64,000 bases of DNA from Orientallactaga sibirica (Eukaryota > Chordata > Mammalia > Rodentia > Dipodidae): the NCBI GenBank assembly GCA_036365145.1, contig JAEOAD010002858.1:100712-164711 (forward strand), read 5' to 3'. Under the pieces are notes generated by a model. That model saw nothing but the letters and a program-made list of their open reading frames with translations, had not been told where the DNA came from and searched no databases. Position 1 is the stretch's first letter. The number at the start of each line of letters is the position of its first letter. This document shows, in pieces, positions 28,001 to 39,707 of the stretch. The translations under genes and the position numbers were made by a program.

Positions 28001-31000
28001 GATGTACAAGTTAGTGCATTCGCCTCATTTGTAAAGAAGTTTGTTTAGAAAACAAACATCTTCATTGCCGAACATTGTACTGTGTGAAAAAAGCTAATTT
28101 AGTTCTAGAATTCATTTGCTTTCCCACAAAGAAGGTTGAGAGCAGCCAGTTCAAACTTTCCTTGTTAATATAATCTAAAAAGATGCACAACTTTGTAGAT
28201 TGGCCTCATTTCTAAAGTAGTTTCTTTAGAAAAGAAACATCTTCAGTACCGAACACTGTACTGTGTGAAATAAGTTAATTCGCTTCTAGGCATCAGTATA
28301 ATTTCTACGAAGAAGGTTGAGTGCAGCAAGTTCAAACTTTCCTTGTTAATGTAATCTAAAAAGATGGCCAAGTTCGAAGATTCGCCTCATTTGTAAAGTA
28401 CTTTGTTGAGAAAACAAACATCTTCATTGCCGAACATTGTACTTTGTGAACTAAGCTCATTCGATTCTAGGAATCAGTTGCTTTCCTACAAAGAAGGTTG
28501 AGTGCAGCAAGTTCAAACTTTCCTTGTTAATGTAATCTAAAAAGATGCACAACTTAGTAGATTGGCCTCATTTCTAAAGTACTTTTTTTAGAAAAAAATC
28601 ATCTTCATTACCGAACACTATACTATGTGAAATATGCTAGTTCCGTTCTAGGAATCACTTGCTTTCCTACGAAGTAGGTTGAGTGCAGCAAGTTCAAACT
28701 TTCCTAGTTTGTAATCTAACAAGATGTACAAGTTAGCGGATTCGCCTCATTTCTGAAGTAGTTTCTTTAGAAAACAAACATCTTCAGTACCGAACACTGT
28801 CCTGTGTGAAATAAGTTAATTCACTTCCAGGAATCAGTTTAATTTCTACAAAGAAGGTTGAGTGCAGCAAGTTCAAACTTTCGTTGTTAATGTAATCTAA
28901 AAAGATGGCCAAGTTAGAAGATTCGCCTGATTTATAAAGGACTCTGTTGAGATAACAAACAATTTCATTGCCGAACATTGTATTGTGTGAAATAAGCTCA
29001 TGCGGTTTTAGGAATCACTTGCTTTCCTACAAAGAAGGTTGAGTGCAGCAAGTTCAAACTTTCCTTGTTAATGTAATCTAAAAAGATGCACAACTTAGTA
29101 GATTGGCCTCATTTCTAAAGTCGTTTCTTTAGAAAAGAAACGTCTTCAGTACCGAACAGTGTACTGTGTGAAATAAGTTAATTCACTTCTAGGAATAAGT
29201 TTAATTTCTACCAAGAAGGTTGAGTGCAGCAAGTTCAAACTTTCCTTGTTAATGTAATCTAAAAAGATGGCCATGTTAGCAGAGTCACCTCATTTGTAAA
29301 ATAGTTTGTTGAGAAAATTAACATCTTTATAGCTGAACCTTGTACTGTGTGAAATAAGCTCATTCTGTTCTGGGAATCACTTGCTTTCCTACAAAGGAGG
29401 TTGAGTGCAGCAAGTTCAATCTTCCCTTGTTAATGAAATCTAAAAAAATGCACAATGTAGTAGATTGGCCTCATTTCTAAAGTAGTTTGTTTACAAAACA
29501 AACATCTTCATTACCGAACACTATACTATGTGAAATGAGCTACTTCGGTTCTAGGAATCACTTGCTTTCCTACGAAGAAGCTTGAGTGCAGCAAGTTCAA
29601 ACTTTCCTCGTTTGTGTAATCTAACAAGATTTACAAGTTAGTGGATTCACGTCGTTTCTAAAGTGGTTTCCTTATAAAACAAACATCTTCAGTTGTGAAC
29701 ACTGTACTGTCTGAAATAAGTTAATTCTGTACTATGAATCAGTTTACTTTCTACGAAGATGGTTGAGTGCAGCAAGTTCAAACTTTCCTTGTTAATGTAA
29801 TCTAAAAAGATGGCCAAGTTACCAGAGTCACCTCATTTGTAAAGTAGTGTGTTGAGAAAATTAACATCTTTATTGCCAAACATTGTACTGTTTGAAATAA
29901 GCTCATTCGGTTCTAGGAATCACTTGCTTTCCTACAAAGAAGGTTGAGTGCAGCAAGTTCAAACTTTCCTTTTTAATGTAATCTTAAAAGATGCACAACT
30001 TAGTAGATTGGCCTCATTTCAAAAGTAGTTTCTTTAGAAAAGAAACATCTTCAGTACAGAACACTGTACTGTGTGAAATAAGTTAATTTGCTTCTTGGAA
30101 TTAGTTTAATTTCTACGAAGAAGGTTGAGTGCAGCAAGTTCAAACTTTCCTTGTTAATGTAATCTAAAAAGATGGCCAAGTTAGAAGATTCGCCTCATTT
30201 GTAAAGTACTTTGTTGAGAAAACAAACATCTTCATTGCCGAACATTGTACTGTGTGAAATAAGCTCATTCGGTTCTAGGAATCAGTTGCTTTCCTACAAA
30301 GAAGGTTGAGTTCAGCAAGTTCAAACTTTCCTTGTTAATGTCGTCTAAAAAGATGCACAACTTAGTAGATTGGCCTCATTTCTAACGTAGTTTCTTTAGA
30401 AAACAAACATCTTCAGTACCAAACACTGTACTGTGTGAAATAAGTTAATTCACTTCAAGGAATCAGTTTAATTTCTACGAAAATGTTTGAGTTTAGCAAG
30501 GTCATACTTTTCTTGTTAATGTGCTCTAAAAAGATGTCCAAGTTAGTAGATTTGCCTCATTGGTAAAGTAGTTTGTTGAGAAAACAAACATCTTCATTGC
30601 CGAACATTTTACTGTGTGAAAAAAGCTAATTTAGTTCTAGAATTCAGTTGCTTTCCTACAAAGAAGGTTGAGTGCAGCCAGTTCAAACTTTCCTTGTTAA
30701 TGTAATCTAAAAAGATGCACAACTTAGTAGATTGGCTTCATTTCTATAGTAGTTTCTTTAGAAAAGTAACATCTTCAGTACCAAACACTTTACTGTGTGA
30801 AATAAGTTAATTCGCTTCTAGGAATCAGTTTAATTTCTACGAAGAAGGTTGAGTGCAGCAAGTTCAAACTTTCCTTGTTAATGTCATCTAAAAAGATGGC
30901 CAAGTTAGAAGATTCGCCTCATTTGTAAAGTACTTTGTTGAGAAAACAAACATCTTCATTGCCGAACATTGTACTGTGTGAAATAAGCTCATTCGGTTCT

Positions 31001-32099
31001 AGGAATCAGTTGCTTTCCTACAAAGAAGGTTGAGTGCAGCAAGTTCAAACTTTCCTTGTTAATGTAATCTAAAAAGAAGCACAACTTAGTAGATTGGCCT
31101 CATTTCTAAAGTACTTTGTTTAGAAAAAAATCATCTTCATTACCGAACACTGTACTATGTGAAATAAGCTAGTTCCGTTCTAGGAATCACTTGCTTTCCT
31201 ACGAAGAAGGTTCAGTGCAGCAAGTTCAAACTTTCCTAGTTTGTGTAATCTAACAAGATGTACAAGTTAGCGGATTCGCCTCATTTCTAAAGTAGTTTCT
31301 TTAGAAAACAAACATCTTCAGTATCGAACACTGTACTGTGTGAAATAAGTGAATTCGCTTCTGGGAATCAGTTTAATTTCTACGAAGATGGTTGAGTGGA
31401 GCAAGTTCAAACTTTCCTTGTTAATGTAATCTAAAAAGATGGCCAAGTTAGTAGATTCGCCTCATTTGAAAAGTAGTTTGTTGAGAAAACAAACATCTTC
31501 ATTGCCAAACATTGTACTTTGTAAAATAAGCTTATTCGCTTCTAGGAATCAGTTGCTTTCCTATAATGAAGGTTCAGTGCATCAAGCTCAAACTTTCCTT
31601 GTTAATGTAATCTGAAAAGATGCACAACTTAGGAGATTGGCCTCATTTCTAAAGTAGTTTGTTTAAAAAACAAACATCTTCATTACCGAACACTATAGTA
31701 TGTGAAATGAGCTAGTTCGGTTCTAGGAATCAATTGCTTTCCTCTGAAGAAGTTTGAGTACAGCAAATTCAAACTTTCCTAGTTTGTGAAATCTAACAAT
31801 ATGTACAAGTTAGTGCATTCGCCTCATTTCTAAAGTAGTTTCTTTAGAAAAGAAACATCTTCAGTACTGAACACTATACTGTGTGAAATAAGGTAAATCG
31901 GTTCTAGGAATCAGTTTAATTTCTAAGAAGATGGTTGAGTGCAGCAAGTTCAAACTTTCCTTGTTAATGTAATCTAAAATGTTGGCCAAGTTAGTAGATT
32001 CGCCTCATTTGTAAAGTACTTTGTTGAGGAAACAAAAATCTTCATTGCCGAACATTGTACTGTGTGAAATAAGCTCATTCGGTTCTAGGAATCAGTTGC

Positions 32100-33185
32100 T
32101 TTCCTACAAAGAAGGTTGAGTGCAGCAAGTTCAAACTTTCCTTGTTACTGTAATCGGAAAAGATGCACAACATAGTATATTGGCTTCATTCATAAAGTAG
32201 TTTGTTTAGAAAACAAACATCTTCATTACCTAACACTGTGCTATGTGAAATGAGCTAGTTCGATTCTCGGAATCACTTGCTTTCCTACGAAAAAGGTTGA
32301 GTGCAGCAAGTTCAAACTTTCCTAGTTTGTGTAATCTAACAAGATGTACAAGTTAGTGGATTCGCCTCATTTCTAAAGTAGGTTCTTTAGAAAAGAAACA
32401 TCTTCAATTCCGAACACTGTACTGTGTGAAATAAGTGAATTCGCTTCTAGGCATCAGTTTAATTTCTACGAAGATGGTTGATTGCAGCAAGTTCAAACTT
32501 TCCTTGTTAATCTAATCTAAAAAGATGGCCAAGTTAGTAGAATCACCTCATTTGTAAAGTAGTATGTTGAGGAAACAAACATCTTCATTGCCAAACATTG
32601 TACTGTGTGAAATATGCTCATTCGGTTCTAGGAATCAGTTGCTTTCCTACAAAGAAGGTTGAGTGCAGCAAGTTCAAAGTTTCCTTGTTACTGTAATCGG
32701 AAAAGATGCACAACATAGTATATTGGCTTCATTCATAAAGTAGTTTGTTTAGAAAACAAACATCTTCATTACCTAACACTGTGCTATGTGAAATGAGCTA
32801 GTTCTATTCTCGGAATCACTTGCTTTCCTACGAAAAAGGTTGAGTGCAGCAAGTTCAAACTTTCCTAGTTTGTGTAATCTAACAAGATGTACAAGTTAGT
32901 GGATTCGCCTCATTTCTAAAGTAGGTTCTTTAGAAAAGAAACATCTTCAATTCCGAACACTGTACTGTGTGAAATAAGTGAATTCGCTTCTAGTCATCAG
33001 TTTAATTTCTACGAAGATGGTTGATTGCAGCAAGTTCAAACTTTCCTTGTTAATCTAATCTAAAAAGATGGCCAAGTTAGTAGATTCACCTCATTTGTAA
33101 AGTAGTATGTTGAGAAAACAAACATCTTCATTGCCAAACATTGTACTGTGTGAAATATGCTCATTCGGTTCTAAGAATCAGTTGC
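32100..33185 (+). repeat. Recent tandem duplication of a satellite trimer (543 bp)
   Basis: The three-monomer block starting near 32100 is repeated immediately from about 32643. agatgcacaacatagtatat lies at 32161 and 32704, an offset of 543 bp, three times 181. The copies share rare variants (cttcattcataaagtag, acctaacactgtgctatg) and differ by only a few bases. Confidence 0.9.
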
Positions 33186-36100
33186 TTTCCTACAAAGAAG
33201 GTTGAGTGCAGCAAGTTCAAACTTTCCTTGTTAATGTAATCTGAAAAGTTGCACAACTTAGTAGATTGGCCTCATTTCTAAAGTAGTGTGTTTACAAAAC
33301 AAACATCTCCATTACCGAACACTATACTATGTGAAATGATCTACTTCGGTTCTAGGAATCAGTTGCTTTCCTAGGAAGAAGGTTGAGTGCAGCAAGTTCA
33401 AACTTTCCTCGTTTGTGTAATCTAACAAGATTTACAAGTTAGTGGATTTGCGTCGTTTCTAAAGTGGTTTCCTTATAAAACAAACATCTTCAGTACTGAA
33501 CACTGTACTGTGTGAAATAAGTTAATTCGCTTCCAGGAATCAGTTTAATTTCTACGAAGAAGGTTGAGTGCAGCAACTTCAAACTTTCCTTGTTAATGTA
33601 ATCTAAAAGATGGCCAAATTAGAAGATTCACCTCATTTGTAATGTACTTTGTTGAGATAACAAACATATTCATTGCCGAACATTGTACTGTGAGTAAAAA
33701 GCTAATGCGGTTCTAGAATTCAGTTGCTTTCCTGCAAAGAAGGTTGAGTGCAGCAAGTTCAAACTTTCCTTGTTAATGTAATCTACAAAGATGTCCAAGT
33801 TAGTAGATTTTCCTCATTGGTAAAGTAGTTTGTTGAGAAAACAAACGTCTTCATTGCCGAACATTGTACTGTGTGTAAAAAGCTAATGCGGTTCTAGAAT
33901 TCAGTAGCTTTACAACAAAGAAGGTTGAGTGCAGCCAGTTCAAACTTACCTTGTTAATGTAATCTAAAAAGAAGCACAACGTAGTAGATTGGCCTCATTT
34001 CTAAAGTAGTTTCTTTAGAAAAGAAACATCTTCAGTACCGAACACTGTACTGTGTGAAATAAGTTAATTCGCTTCTAGGAATCAGTTTAATTTATACGAA
34101 GAAGGTTGAGTGCAGCAAGTTCAAACTTTCCTAGTTTGTGTAATCTAACAAGATGTACCAGTTATTGCATTCGCCTCATTTCTAAAGTAGTTTCTTTAGA
34201 AAAGAAACATCTTCAGTACCGAACACTGTACTGTGTGAAATAAGGTAATTCGGTTCTAGGATTCAGTTTAATTTCTACGAAGATGGTTGAGTGCAGCAAG
34301 TTCAAGCTTTCCTTGTTAATGTAATCTAAAAAGATGCACAACTTAGTAGATTGGCATCATTTCTAAAGTAGTTTGTTTACAAAACAAACATCTTCATTAC
34401 CGAACACTATACTAAGTGAAATGAGCTAATTTGGTTTTAGGAATCACTTGCTTTCCTATGAAGAAGGTTGAGTGCAGCAAGTTCAAACTTTGCTCGTTTG
34501 TGTAATTTAACAAGATGTACAAGTTAGTGGATTCGCGTTGTTTCTATAGTGGTTTCTTTAGAAAACAAATATCTTCAGTACTGAACACTGTACTGTGTGA
34601 AATAAGTTAATTCGGATCTAGGAATCAGTTTCCTTTCCCTGAAGATGGTTGAGTGCAGCAAGTTCAAACTTTCCTTGTTAATGTAATCTAAAAAGATGGC
34701 CAAGTTAGCAGAGTCACCTCATTGGTAAAATAGTTTGTTGAGAAAATTAACGTCTTTATTGCCAAACATTGTACTGTGTGAAATAAGCTCTTTCGGTTCT
34801 AGGTATCACTTGCTTTCCTACAAAGAAGGTTGAGTGCAGCAAGTTCAAACTTTCCCTGTTAATGGAATCTAAAAAGATGCACAACTTAGTAGATTGGCCT
34901 CATTTCTGAAGTACTTTCTTTAGAAAAGAAACATCATCAGTACTGAACACTGTGCTGTGTGAAATGAGTTAATTCGCTTCTAGGAAACAGTTTAATTTCT
35001 ACGAAGATGGTTGAGTGCAGCAAGTTCAAACTTTCCTAGTTTGTGTAATCTAACAAGATGTACAAGTTACAGGATTCTCATCATTTCTAAATTAGTTTCT
35101 TTAGAAAACAAACATCTTCAGTACCGAACAGTGTACTGTGTGAAATAAGTTAATTCAGTTCTAGGAATCAGTTTCCTTTCTTCGAAGATGGTTGAGTTTA
35201 GCAAGTTGAAAGTTTCCTTGTTAATGTAATCTAAAAAGATGTCCAAGTTAGTAGATTCACCTCATTTCTAAAGTAGTTTCTTTAGAAAACAAACCTAAAT
35301 TTCCAAACTTTGTACTGTTTGAAATGAGCTAATTCGGTTCAAGGAAACGGTTTACTTTCTACGAAGATGGTTGAGTTTAGCAAGTTCAAACTTTCCTTGT
35401 TAATGTGCTCTAAAAGATGTCCAAGTTAGTAGATTTGCCTCATTGTTAAAGTAGTTTGTTGAGAAAACAAACATCTTCATTGCCGAACATTGTACTGTGT
35501 GTAAAAAGCTAATTCGGTTATAGAATTCAGTTGCTTTCCTACAAAGAAGGTTGATTGCAGCCAGTTCAAACTTTCCTTGTTAATGTAATCTAAAAAGATG
35601 CACAACGTAGTAGATTGGCCTCATTTCTAAAGTAGTTTCTTTAGAAAAGAAACATCTTCAGTACCGAACACTGCACTGGGTGAAATCAGTTAATTCCCTT
35701 CGAGGAATCAGTTTAATTTCTAAGAAGAAGGTTGAGTGCAGCAAGTTAAACCATTCCTTGTTAATATAATCTAAAAAGATGGCCAAGTTAGAAGATTCGC
35801 CTCATTTGTAAAGTACTTTGTTGAGAAAACAAACATCTTCATTGCTTTAACATTGTACTGTGTGAAATAAGCTCATTCGGTTCTAGGAATCAGTTGTTTT
35901 CCTACAAAGAAGGTTGAGTGCAGCAAGTTCAAACTTTCCTTTTTAATGTAATCTCAAAAGATGGCCAAGTTAGAAGATTCGCCTCATTTGTAAAGTCCTT
36001 TTTTGAGGAAACAAACATCTTCATTGCCGAACATTGTACTGAGTGAAATAAGCTCATTCGGTTCTAGGAATCAGTTGTTTTCCTACAAAGAAAGTTGAGT

Positions 36101-37238
36101 GCAGCAAGTTCAAAGTTTCCTTGTTAATGTAATCTGAAAAGTTGCACAACTTAGTAGATTGGCCTCATTTCTAAAGTAGTTTGTTTAGAAAACAAATATC
36201 TTCATTACTGAACACTATAGTATGTGCAATGAGCTAGTTTGGTTCTAGGAATCACTTGCTTTCCTTCGAAGAAGGTTGAGTGCAGCAAGTTCAAACTTTC
36301 CTCGTTTGTGTAATCTAAAAAGATTTACAAGTTAGTGGATTCGTGTCGTTTCTTAAGTGGTTTCCTTATAAAACAAACATCTTCAGTAGTGAACACTGTA
36401 CTGTGTGAAATAAGTTAATTGGTTCTGGGAATCAGGTTCCTTTCTACTAAGATGGTTGAGTGCAGCAAGTTCAAACTTTCCTTGTTAATGTAATCTAAAA
36501 AGATGGCCAAGTTAGCAGAGTCACCTCATTTGTAAAGTAGTTTGATGAGAAAATTAACATCTTTATTGCCGAACATTGTACTGTGTGAAATAAGCTCATT
36601 CGGTTATAGGAATCACTTGCTTTCCTACAAAGAAGGTTGAGTGCAGCAAGTTCAAACTTTCCTTGTTAATGTAATCTTAAATGATGCACAACTTAGTAGA
36701 TTGGCCTCATTTCTAAAGTAGTTTCTTTAGAAAAGAAACATCTTCAGTATCGAACACTGTACTGTGTGAAATAAATGAATTCGCTTCTAGGAATCAGTTT
36801 AATTTCTACGAAGAAGGTTTTGTGCAGCAAGTTCAAACTTTCCTTGTTCATGTAATCTAAAAAGATGGCCAAGTTAGAAGATTCGCCTCATTTGTAAAGT
36901 ACTTTGTTGAGAAAACAAACATCTTCATTGCCGAACATTGTACTGTGTGAAATAAGCTCATTCGGTTCTAGGAATCACTTGCTTTCCTACAAAGAAGGTT
37001 GAGTGCAGCAAATTCAAACTTACCTTGTTAATGTAATGTAAAAAGATGCACAATTTAGTAGATTGGCCTCATTTCTAAAGTAGTTTTTTTAGAAAAGAAA
37101 CATCTTCTTTACCGAACACTGTACTATGTGAAATAATTGAATTCGCTTCTAGGAATCAGTTTCATTTCTACGAAGATGGTTGAGTGCAGAAAGTTCAAAC
37201 TTTCCTTGTTAATGTAATCTAAAAAGATGGCCAAATTA

Positions 37239-37244
37239 GTAGAT
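37239..37244 (+). repeat. Target site duplication, left, provirus A
   Basis: The 6 bp gtagat directly before the TG of the 5' LTR is repeated directly after the CA of the 3' LTR at 43510-43515. Six base pairs is the usual duplication size for class II (beta-like) retroviral integrases. Confidence 0.88.
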
Positions 37245-37456
37245 TGCAGGGAGCTAGAGCAAACGCCATTACAAGATGGCGCTGGCTTCCTGTCAGTGTT
37301 GAGGTAAACAACTCCATATTAGGCAGCGTCTTGGCGCTAACCTTACTCAAGGTATGCGCAGGCGTGTGACGCAACCTGTCCCGAGCCTATCCCGTGGTAT
37401 CTGCTTGTGGCAAGTTTCTTTCAACCAATCAGTAAACGCCTCGTAGCAGTACGCCC

Positions 37457-37463
37457 TATAAAA
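37457..37463 (+). promoter_or_regulatory. TATA box of 5' LTR A
   Basis: tataaaa within ccctataaaagcagctgc, 28 bp after the CCAAT box. It is the likely core promoter for sense proviral transcription. The identical element occurs in the 3' LTR at 43369. Confidence 0.8.
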
Positions 37464-37527
37464 GCAGCTGCAGATTTGCAACCCTCGCCCCTCCCCTTCA
37501 GCTTTCCTGTTAACCAAGAGGCTCTCC

Positions 37528-37533
37528 AATAAA
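37528..37533 (+). terminator. Polyadenylation signal, 5' LTR A
   Basis: aataaa in ctccaataaagtgtgatc, about 70 bp downstream of the TATA box, defining R. The functional one for the provirus would be the 3' LTR copy at 43440-43445. Confidence 0.8.
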
Positions 37534-37602
37534 GTGTGATCAAGAAGAATCCTCGTCTTGTGGTCGTTCCTTTTCCTGCAGGTCGGGAGGTTCGCCGCAA
37601 AG

Positions 37603-37620
37603 TGGTGCCGAAGCCTGGGA
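37603..37620 (+). other. Primer binding site, tRNA-Phe type, provirus A
   Basis: tggtgccgaagcctggga starts 3 nt after the LTR end. It complements the CCA end and acceptor/T-stem of mammalian tRNA-Phe with a few mismatches. A Phe primer is characteristic of IAP elements, whereas most other class II ERVs use tRNA-Lys. Confidence 0.75.
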
Positions 37621-37694
37621 CGCCGGGTGCCTTGCGGTCGCCAGGCGGGGGCCGAAGAGGATCCAGAACTTGACACACGGAGAGGAAGACGTCG

Positions 37695-37700
37695 GTAAGT
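37695..37700 (+). promoter_or_regulatory. Putative major splice donor, provirus A
   Basis: cg|gtaagt in the leader, 12 nt upstream of the first gag ATG. It matches the donor consensus and could pair with the acceptor at 42188 to make a subgenomic env RNA. Confidence 0.6.
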
Positions 37701-37711
37701 CATCCCCAGGT

Positions 37712-38798
37712 ATGCTGTTTTTTGACTTAGAGATTTTTTTGGTCCTTGCTGTTGCCTTTCCCCTGTGGGTACTGCTTTTCATCGTGTACTCCTGTTTGAG
37801 TAAGGGCAGTCACAAGGACATCATCAGAGAGGGACGGAGGGCGCTAGCCAGACACCAGGATAGCCTTTCTGAGTCAGACACAAATGGGGAAATACAAGCT
37901 AGGCCTAGGAAAAAAGGGGAAATAAAAAAAGGAGAACAAAAACAAGAAAAAGATAAAAGTTTTTGGACCAGGCGCAGATTACTCAATTGCGCTGTTGCGC
38001 AGGATTATTGCAGTTCCCTTAACTCCTACAGATTGGATGGAGTTAGCAAAGGCTTGCCTTTCAAAAGGCCAGTATCTTGAGTTCAAATCCTTGGCTACGG
38101 ATAACGCTCAGACACAGGCTAGACAGAACCTTCAAGATGGCCATCCTCACTGGACAGTTGATATGCTCTTGGGGCTTGGTCCCTATACAGCTGACCAGGT
38201 AAATTTGCCACTAGAAGTGTATCAACAGGTCAATTATGTTCACTACCGAGCCTGGAGAGCCATTCCCAATAAAGGGAAGTGGCTGGTAACTTAACAAAAA
38301 TTATTCAAGGCTCAACAGAACCTTTTGCAGACTTTGCTGCCAGAATGATGGATGCTGCAGAGAGAACCATAGGTACAGCAGATCATACTATGCCCCTTTG
38401 TGCTTCAACTAATATATGAACAGAGTACAAAGGAATGTCAGAGAGCAATAAATCCTGTCCAGAAAAAGGGATAGATGCCTGGATTAAGGCGTGTCGTGAA
38501 ATTGGCGGACCCCTGTCCAATGCGGGCCTGGCAGCAGCAGTTCTTGCTGCCACAAAGTCTCATCAGGCTCAAGGCTCGAAGGGATGTTTTAAGTGTGGAC
38601 AGCCTGGGCATTTTAAACGCCAGTGCCCTCAACCGGGGCCATGCGGCCCCAGGGGGGAGGGCAAAAGCAGCACCCTCCGGTACCTGTCCGAGATGTAAAA
38701 AGGGTAAGCATTGGGCCAATGAATGCAGGTCAGTGAGAGATATCAATGGGATGCCCATACCACCTCTTCAACAAAGGCAGGAATCAAAAACGGGATGA
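37712..38798 (+). pseudogene. gag: gag remnant, provirus A
   Basis: The first ATG (37712) opens a frame with a strongly hydrophobic segment (about residues 8-26), then a Lys/Arg/Glu-rich stretch, resembling the ER-targeting start of IAP Gag rather than a myristoylated MA. The frame breaks near 37970. A capsid-like stretch is open at 37995-38294, and a further fragment with the major-homology-like QGSTEPFADFAARM follows around 38300-38350. The nucleocapsid has two CCHC zinc knuckles: 38585-38626 and 38685-38726, in different frames. The whole region is about 1.1 kb, too short for a full betaretroviral Gag, so most of matrix and the N-terminal capsid are deleted. Compared with A', the block at about 37975-38010 is altered and contains three GCGC words. 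Confidence 0.85.
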
Positions 38799-39707
38799 GG
38801 GGCCCCGTCCCCAGGGCCCACAAATATATGGGGCATTCCAGGCGCCAGCCCCAATAATGGGCCCGCCACCGTCCTCTCACTCCGAAGAGCCACTTCAGGT
38901 TCCCGCAGGGCTGGACCTCCGTGCCGCCGCCGGACTGGTCCTAACCCCTGACATGGGTGTACAAGCCCTGGAAACGGATGTCTGTGGGCCCCTGAGAGGA
39001 GACACCGTGGGCCTTCTCTTGCGCTCATCGTCAACTTTGAAGGGATTGATTGTTTTTCCTGGAGTCATTGATCCTGATTACAAGGGTATCATTAAGGTCC
39101 TGTGTCACTCCCCTTATGGGGTTGTGTCTATTGCCCCGGGGGATCGTATTGCCCAGCTATTGATTCTACCTTCCAGCCATTCTTCCTTCCCTGCAGAAAA
39201 TAAAGAAAGGGGAAGTGAAGTTTTTGGGTCCACTGGTGTGGACCTAGCATGTCTGTCCTTAGAGTTAGATCAAAGACCACTTTTGCAGTTAACCATAGAG
39301 GGAAAAATATTTTCAGGTTTGGTTGATACTGGGGCAGATAGAAGTATTATTCAGATGAACTCTTGGCCAAAATCTTGGCCTCTTCAGAAGTCTTCTCAGA
39401 CTCTGCAGGGCCTAGGGTATGCTGAGACACCACAGATGAGTGCAAAAGAATTAACTTGGTATACTGAGGAGGGACAAAAGGAAAAATACAGCCTTTTGTG
39501 CTGGCTGTCCCAATTAATTTATGGGGCAGGGCTGTTCAGTCCCAGATGCGCCTCCGTCTGACCAATGACTATTCGGAGGCTAGTAAAAATATGATGAAAA
39601 TGCAAGGTTTTGTCCCAAACCAGGGACTGGGTAAATGCCTCCAGGGGCGCCCAGAACCAATTATTCCAAAAGAAAAGTTGGATCGTCAGGGGCTGGGTTT
39701 GTCCTAG
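38746..39707 (+). pseudogene. pro: pro region, provirus A: dUTPase, aspartic protease, G-patch
   Basis: The frame open at 38746-39561 carries dUTPase motifs (LDLRAA from residue 56, [18 protein letters not shown] and VFGSTG), which hydrolyse dUTP. The protease active site LVDTGAD follows at 39319-39339; as a homodimer this enzyme would mature the polyproteins. A one-base shortening of an A-run near 39480 relative to A' shifts the frame, so the G-patch (about 39557-39646, with NDYSEASKN and GFVPNQGLG) continues in the frame open at 39498-39707. A second one-base difference near 39645 restores the pol frame. dUTPase-protease-G-patch is the betaretroviral order. Confidence 0.88.

Larger units (their letters stand above)
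1..37244 (+). repeat. Satellite block 1, about 181-bp monomer tandem array
   Basis: Continuous head-to-tail array; all monomers lie in the same orientation. The landmark catttctaaagtag or catttgtaaagtag recurs near 179, 360, 541 and onward, giving a period of 180-182 bp. Each monomer carries in order a 19-bp dyad (gtttgtttacaaaacaaac or a variant), a near-palindrome around actgtactgtgt, ttctaggaatca, ggttgagtgcagcaagttca, and a variable tail (gatgcacaac, gatgtacaag or gatggccaag). The tail and dyad variants define types that often run A-B-C, about 543 bp. No canonical CENP-B box was found. Short ORFs in the array are chance products. Centromeric or pericentromeric placement is inferred from array length and higher-order structure; I do not recognise the satellite family by name. 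Confidence 0.97.
37245..37599 (+). repeat. 5' LTR of provirus A, 355 bp
   Basis: Begins TG and ends CA. It contains a YY1-like motif (aagatggc, 37273-37280), a CCAAT box (37425-37429), a TATA box (37457-37463) and a polyadenylation signal (37528-37533). Against the 3' LTR it has a 5-bp length difference near 37270 and about 17 substitutions by eye, roughly 5%. Confidence 0.95.

Noticed and set aside
16620..28978. Small ORFs in the satellite (16620-16862, 21567-21788, 28784-28978), all antisense
   Set aside because: They run through 181-bp repeats, lie in different monomers without conservation of frame and have no domain. They are chance open frames.
1..37244. Canonical CENP-B box in the monomer
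   Set aside because: attcggttctaggaat resembles it only in TTCG; the remaining core positions do not fit on either strand.
1..37244. Primate alpha satellite
   Set aside because: The monomer is about 181 bp, not 171, and I see no alphoid landmarks.
38780..38800. A AAA AAC-type gag-pro slippery site
   Set aside because: The A-run length differs between copies (caaaaacgg and caaaaaatgg) and the surrounding frames do not give a consistent -1 relation, so I did not annotate it.
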